Positions 61,188 to 64,000 of a stretch of 64,000 nt of DNA are shown in pieces. This DNA comes from Orlajensenia sp001423545 (lineage in GTDB: Bacteria > Actinomycetota > Actinomycetes > Actinomycetales > Microbacteriaceae): the NCBI GenBank assembly GCA_001423545.1, contig LMOK01000002.1:372001-436000 (forward strand). The letters run 5' to 3'. The notes under the pieces are model-generated. The model worked only from the letters and a program-made list of their open reading frames with translations. It searched no databases and was not told the origin of the DNA. The position numbers and the translations under genes were made by a program. The first letter of the stretch is position 1, and the number at the start of each line of letters is the position of its first letter.

Positions 61188-62068
61188 CGCCCGCCGGGCT
61201 TCGTCAGGAAGATCGAACGCGCCGGAGGAGGCGAGGGGATGGCCGTGGCATCCGTCACGATCGGTGCCCCCGCGATGAAGTTCTCGAGCTCCCGCCCGCT
61301 CACGAGCTTCGCGTGGGCCGGATCGGCGGCCAGCAGGCGCGGCATCCGTTCGAACGGCAACTCGACCGCCGAGGCGAACATCACGACGTTGCCGAACCGC
61401 TTGGCCTTGAGCATCTGCGTGTCCGTGGCGATGGCCACGTGCGGGAACACGCTCTGCAGCGTCGAGGCCTGCCCGCGGGCGAAGGCGAGGCCGGCGCCGT
61501 CGGCCACGTTCACCGCGACGATTCCGGATGCCGACAGCAGAGGGGCGATGAGACCGTAGAACTCGCGGCTGGTCACGTGGGAGGGCGTGCGGGCGCCCGA
61601 GAAGATGTCGACCACCACCAGGTCGACCGACCCGTGCAGCCCGCTCGGCAACTTGGCCAGCACCTCGCGCGCGTCGCCGTGCCGGATGCGCAGCTGGGCG
61701 TTCCTCGGCAGCGGCAGGTTCTCCCGCACGAAGTCGACGAGGTCGCTCTCGAGCTCGACGGCCTGCTGACGCGAGCCCGGCCGCGTCGCGGCCACGTAGC
61801 GGGGGAGGGTGAGCGCGCCGCCGCCCAGGTGCACGGCCGTGATCGGCTGCCCCTCGGGGGCGATGAGGTCTATGGCGTGGCCGATGCGGCGAACGTACTC
61901 GAAGTGGAGAACCTCCGGGTGCTCCACGTCGACGCTCGACTGGGGAGTGCCGTCGACCACGAGAGTCCACACGCCGGGTTCGTGGCGGTCCTCGTCGAGG
62001 CGGGCGTTGAAGCCGCTGGCCGAGAGGGTGCGAGTCGGGGCCGAACTGTCATCCCGATTGGCGCGCAT
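61184..62068 (-). CDS. Spermidine-synthase-like protein, copy A
   Basis: The 294-residue protein has the spermidine-synthase/SAM-methyltransferase Rossmann fold: VHLGGGALTLPRYVAATRPGS (motif I region), VDLVVVDIFSGARTP, and IVAVNVADG. The polyamine-site residues of true SpeE are not obvious. Such fused-function-unknown proteins are common in actinobacteria. A close paralogue lies upstream at 62162-62887 with the same key phrases. It overlaps a membrane protein gene downstream. Confidence 0.82.
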   Translation of the reverse strand: MRANRDDSSAPTRTLSASGFNARLDEDRHEPGVWTLVVDGTPQSSVDVEHPEVLHFEYVRRIGHAIDLIAPEGQPITAVHLGGGALTLPRYVAATRPGSRQQAVELESDLVDFVRENLPLPRNAQLRIRHGDAREVLAKLPSGLHGSVDLVVVDIFSGARTPSHVTSREFYGLIAPLLSASGIVAVNVADGAGLAFARGQASTLQSVFPHVAIATDTQMLKAKRFGNVVMFASAVELPFERMPRLLAADPAHAKLVSGRELENFIAGAPIVTDATAIPSPPPARSIFLTKPGGR

Positions 62069-62161
62069 CCCTCAAAACTACCGTTCGCCGAGGCCCAGCC
62101 GGAGGCCGCGGCCCAGGCGCGTCCCTCGCGGACCCCGTCCGGACCTCTGCGATCGGATCCG

Positions 62162-62887
62162 CTACCCCAGGTCGACGGCGGCCGGATGCGGCCCGCGCTG
62201 CTGCAATTCCGGAGCCCACTCGGCGATGCGGTCCGCGTCGGCCCCCACGAGCACGATGTTGCCGATCTCCTCGCCGGCGAGCACTCGCGGCGGTGCCGTC
62301 GCCAGCGTGGCCTCGACAACGCGGCCGAGCTCGAGGCGTTGCGCACGCGTCTGGATCTGCGAGCGACCATCGGCCACGTTCACGACGATCGCACCGCCGA
62401 GCGCCAGCAGCGGGGCGACCTCGTCGAAGAATCCGCGCAGCCCGACGTACTCCGGCGACTCGAGCGCGATGTAGATGTCGACGACGATCACGTCGAAGGC
62501 GATCTCGCCGTCCTCCTCGAGTCGCGCCAGCGCCTGCCTGGCGTCGGAGAACACGATCGTGATCCCGGATGCGTCGGCCAGCGGCATCCGCTCGAGAACG
62601 AAATGGGTCTGCTCCTGATCGATCTCCACGACGACCTGCTCCGAGTCGGGCCGCGTGGCGGCGACGTAGCGGGCCAGGGTGAGAGCACCGCCGCCGAGGT
62701 GGAGCGCCCGGATCGGCTGGCCGGGATCGGCGACCAGGTCGATGACATGGCCGATGCGCCTGGTGTACTCGAAGAACAGTCGCGTCGGATCGGCGGGGTC
62801 GACATGAGACTGACGGATGCCGTCGACGCTCAGGATGAAGCTGCCGGGGACGAACGGATCCTCGTCGAGCCGCATCCGTTGGTCCAT
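62162..62887 (-). CDS. Spermidine-synthase-like protein, copy B
   Basis: The 241-residue paralogue of copy A shares LHLGGGALTLARYVAATRPDS, RRIGHVIDLVADPGQPI, VIVVDIYIALESPEYVG and VVNVADGRSQIQTRAQ. It lacks the C-terminal 50 residues of copy A. The tandem arrangement (93-bp gap) indicates duplication. Probably methyltransferase- or aminopropyltransferase-like; substrate unknown. Confidence 0.82.
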   Translation of the reverse strand: MDQRMRLDEDPFVPGSFILSVDGIRQSHVDPADPTRLFFEYTRRIGHVIDLVADPGQPIRALHLGGGALTLARYVAATRPDSEQVVVEIDQEQTHFVLERMPLADASGITIVFSDARQALARLEEDGEIAFDVIVVDIYIALESPEYVGLRGFFDEVAPLLALGGAIVVNVADGRSQIQTRAQRLELGRVVEATLATAPPRVLAGEEIGNIVLVGADADRIAEWAPELQQRGPHPAAVDLG

Positions 62888-62988
62888 CCTCCGACCCTAC
62901 TCGGGCGGAATCACGGGGAAGTGACGCCGGGAATACCCGGCGGACCTCGCGGTTATACCGGAAGAAGCAAAAGAGGTCAAGAAACCGC

Positions 62989-63017
62989 TGGACATATCGT
63001 GATCCAACGGTTATGCT
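62989..63017 (+). promoter_or_regulatory. rpoB promoter
   Basis: TGGACA (62989-62994) and TATGCT (63012-63017) are separated by 17 bases, a good housekeeping -35/-10 pair, about 155 bases before the rpoB start. The long, relatively AT-rich leader after it may hold regulatory structure. A second weaker pair (TTGCGG / TACATA) lies further downstream. Confidence 0.7.
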
Positions 63018-63173
63018 TTTTCTTTGCGCTCCTAGACATCACTCTGCCTTCATATTGCGGTCGGCTCTGCGTGATCGGGTACATATACCGGTCCCCACGC
63101 ATCAGAGGGTCTACGAGTACTCCATCATTACCGATCGTAACGAGACCTGACGGGGTCCACGGAGGTTATTTCC

Positions 63174-64000
63174 TTGGCTGCTGCGCGCAACGCAACCACC
63201 AACTCACCCAAGAACGGTCGTAACGCTTCGCGTTTGTCGTTCGCCAAGATCACGGACACGCTGACTGTTCCCGATCTGCTCGCTTTGCAGACGGAGAGCT
63301 TCGACTGGCTGGTCGGCAACGACGCGTGGAAGTCACGCGTCGCGGAGGCTCAGGCAGCCGGCCGCAAGGATCTTCCCGAGAAGACCGGTCTGGAGGAGAT
63401 CTTCGAGGAGATCTCTCCGATCGAGGACCTCGGCGAGACCATGCAGCTCAGCTTCTCGAACCCCGAGCTCGAGCCCGAGAAGTACACGATCGACGAGTGC
63501 AAGGAGAAGGGCAAGACCTACTCCGCCCCTCTCTACGTGAACGCCGAGTTCATGAACCACCTCACCGGTGAGATCAAGACCCAGACGGTCTTCATGGGCG
63601 ACTTCCCGCTCATGACCCCCAAGGGCACGTTCGTCATCAACGGCACCGAGCGTGTCGTCGTGTCGCAGCTCGTCCGCTCGCCGGGCGTCTACTTCGAACG
63701 CACCCCCGAGAAGACCTCCGACAAGGACATCTACTCGGCTCGCGTCATCCCGAGCCGCGGTGCCTGGCTCGAGTTCGAGATCGACAAGCGCGACCAGGTC
63801 GGCGTTCGCATCGACCGCAAGCGCAAGCAGAGCGTCACCGTGTTCCTCAAGGCCCTCGGCCTGTCGAGCGAGGAGATCCTGGCCGAGTTCGCCGGCTTCC
63901 AGTCCATCGAGCTCACCCTCGAGAAGGACAACATCCTCACGAAGGAAGAAGCCCTCAAGGACATCTACCGCAAGCTCCGTCCGGGCGAGCAGGTCGCCGC
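63174..64000 (+). CDS. rpoB: RNA polymerase beta subunit, N-terminal part (3' end outside window)
   Basis: Translation starts at TTG 63174, with GGAGG at 63161-63165, and runs off the window end after about 275 residues. FAKITDTLTVPDLLALQTESFDWLVG, the GDFPLMTPKGTFVINGTERVVVSQLVRSPGVYF region and DIYRKLRPGEQ are textbook RpoB protrusion and lobe sequences. The rifampicin-resistance region is beyond the window. Confidence 0.97.
   Translation, partial: MAAARNATTNSPKNGRNASRLSFAKITDTLTVPDLLALQTESFDWLVGNDAWKSRVAEAQAAGRKDLPEKTGLEEIFEEISPIEDLGETMQLSFSNPELEPEKYTIDECKEKGKTYSAPLYVNAEFMNHLTGEIKTQTVFMGDFPLMTPKGTFVINGTERVVVSQLVRSPGVYFERTPEKTSDKDIYSARVIPSRGAWLEFEIDKRDQVGVRIDRKRKQSVTVFLKALGLSSEEILAEFAGFQSIELTLEKDNILTKEEALKDIYRKLRPGEQVA

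Overview
The window is high-GC chromosomal DNA from an actinobacterium, most likely a member of the Microbacteriaceae. This rests on the strong G/C third-position bias, several actinobacterial families of unknown function (DUF1206, DUF6458, DUF5997, DUF1684), GTG/TTG starts, a PknB-type kinase, and a backbone of lysS, clpC, radA and rpoB genes. It contains no rRNA, CRISPR array, prophage, transposase or integrase that I can recognise. One tRNA is present, tRNA-Ser(CGA).

Layout. 1-14 kb is core DNA: the 3' part of lysS, an AbiEi/DUF559-type gene flanked by mirrored short repeats, a cardiolipin synthase, a pirin, a DUF2975/Xre pair, clpC, argA-type acetyltransferase, radA and an alanine-dehydrogenase-like enzyme, ending in tRNA-Ser(CGA). 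14.1-29.8 kb, directly downstream of the tRNA, is an accessory carbohydrate island. It has a CUT1 sugar ABC importer without its own ATPase, a GntR/FadR-type repressor, a GH2 glycosidase, an aldonate-type dehydratase (IlvD/Edd family), two different 2-keto-3-deoxy-acid aldolases (DapA-like and KDPG-type), an SDR dehydrogenase, a PfkB kinase and an arylsulfatase. Three near-identical palindromes (ATAAT-N3-ATTAT type) sit in the three promoter regions and suggest one repressor controls the set. The proposed logic is uptake of a (possibly sulfated) glycoside, hydrolysis by GH2, oxidation to an aldonate, dehydration, then either direct aldol cleavage or phosphorylation followed by KDPG-type cleavage.

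30.5-44.5 kb holds a second GntR regulator with its divergent alpha/beta hydrolase, a VOC/HxlR pair, a molybdate operon headed by an HTH-TOBE regulator (modABC), a second cardiolipin synthase, a Ser/Thr kinase, a MarR-controlled small membrane protein pair, DUF1206, a large secreted repeat protein and a cold-shock protein. 44.6-58 kb is a run of short housekeeping and unknown genes: a GATase with an orphan LysR effector domain, DUF5997, nucleoside hydrolase, DEAD-box helicase, DUF1684, EVE, ComB-like, CGNR, SprT-like and a PQQ-type sugar dehydrogenase. 58.1-60.4 kb encodes 5-oxoprolinase (pxpABC). The window closes with two tandem spermidine-synthase-like genes and the promoter and 5' part of rpoB.

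The best leads for something undescribed are the single-repressor aldonate island, the nested inverted repeats on both sides of the DUF559 gene, the over-represented heptamer GGATGCC/GGCATCC that thins out inside the island, and a plus-strand structured non-coding stretch ending in a strong terminator near 53.2 kb.
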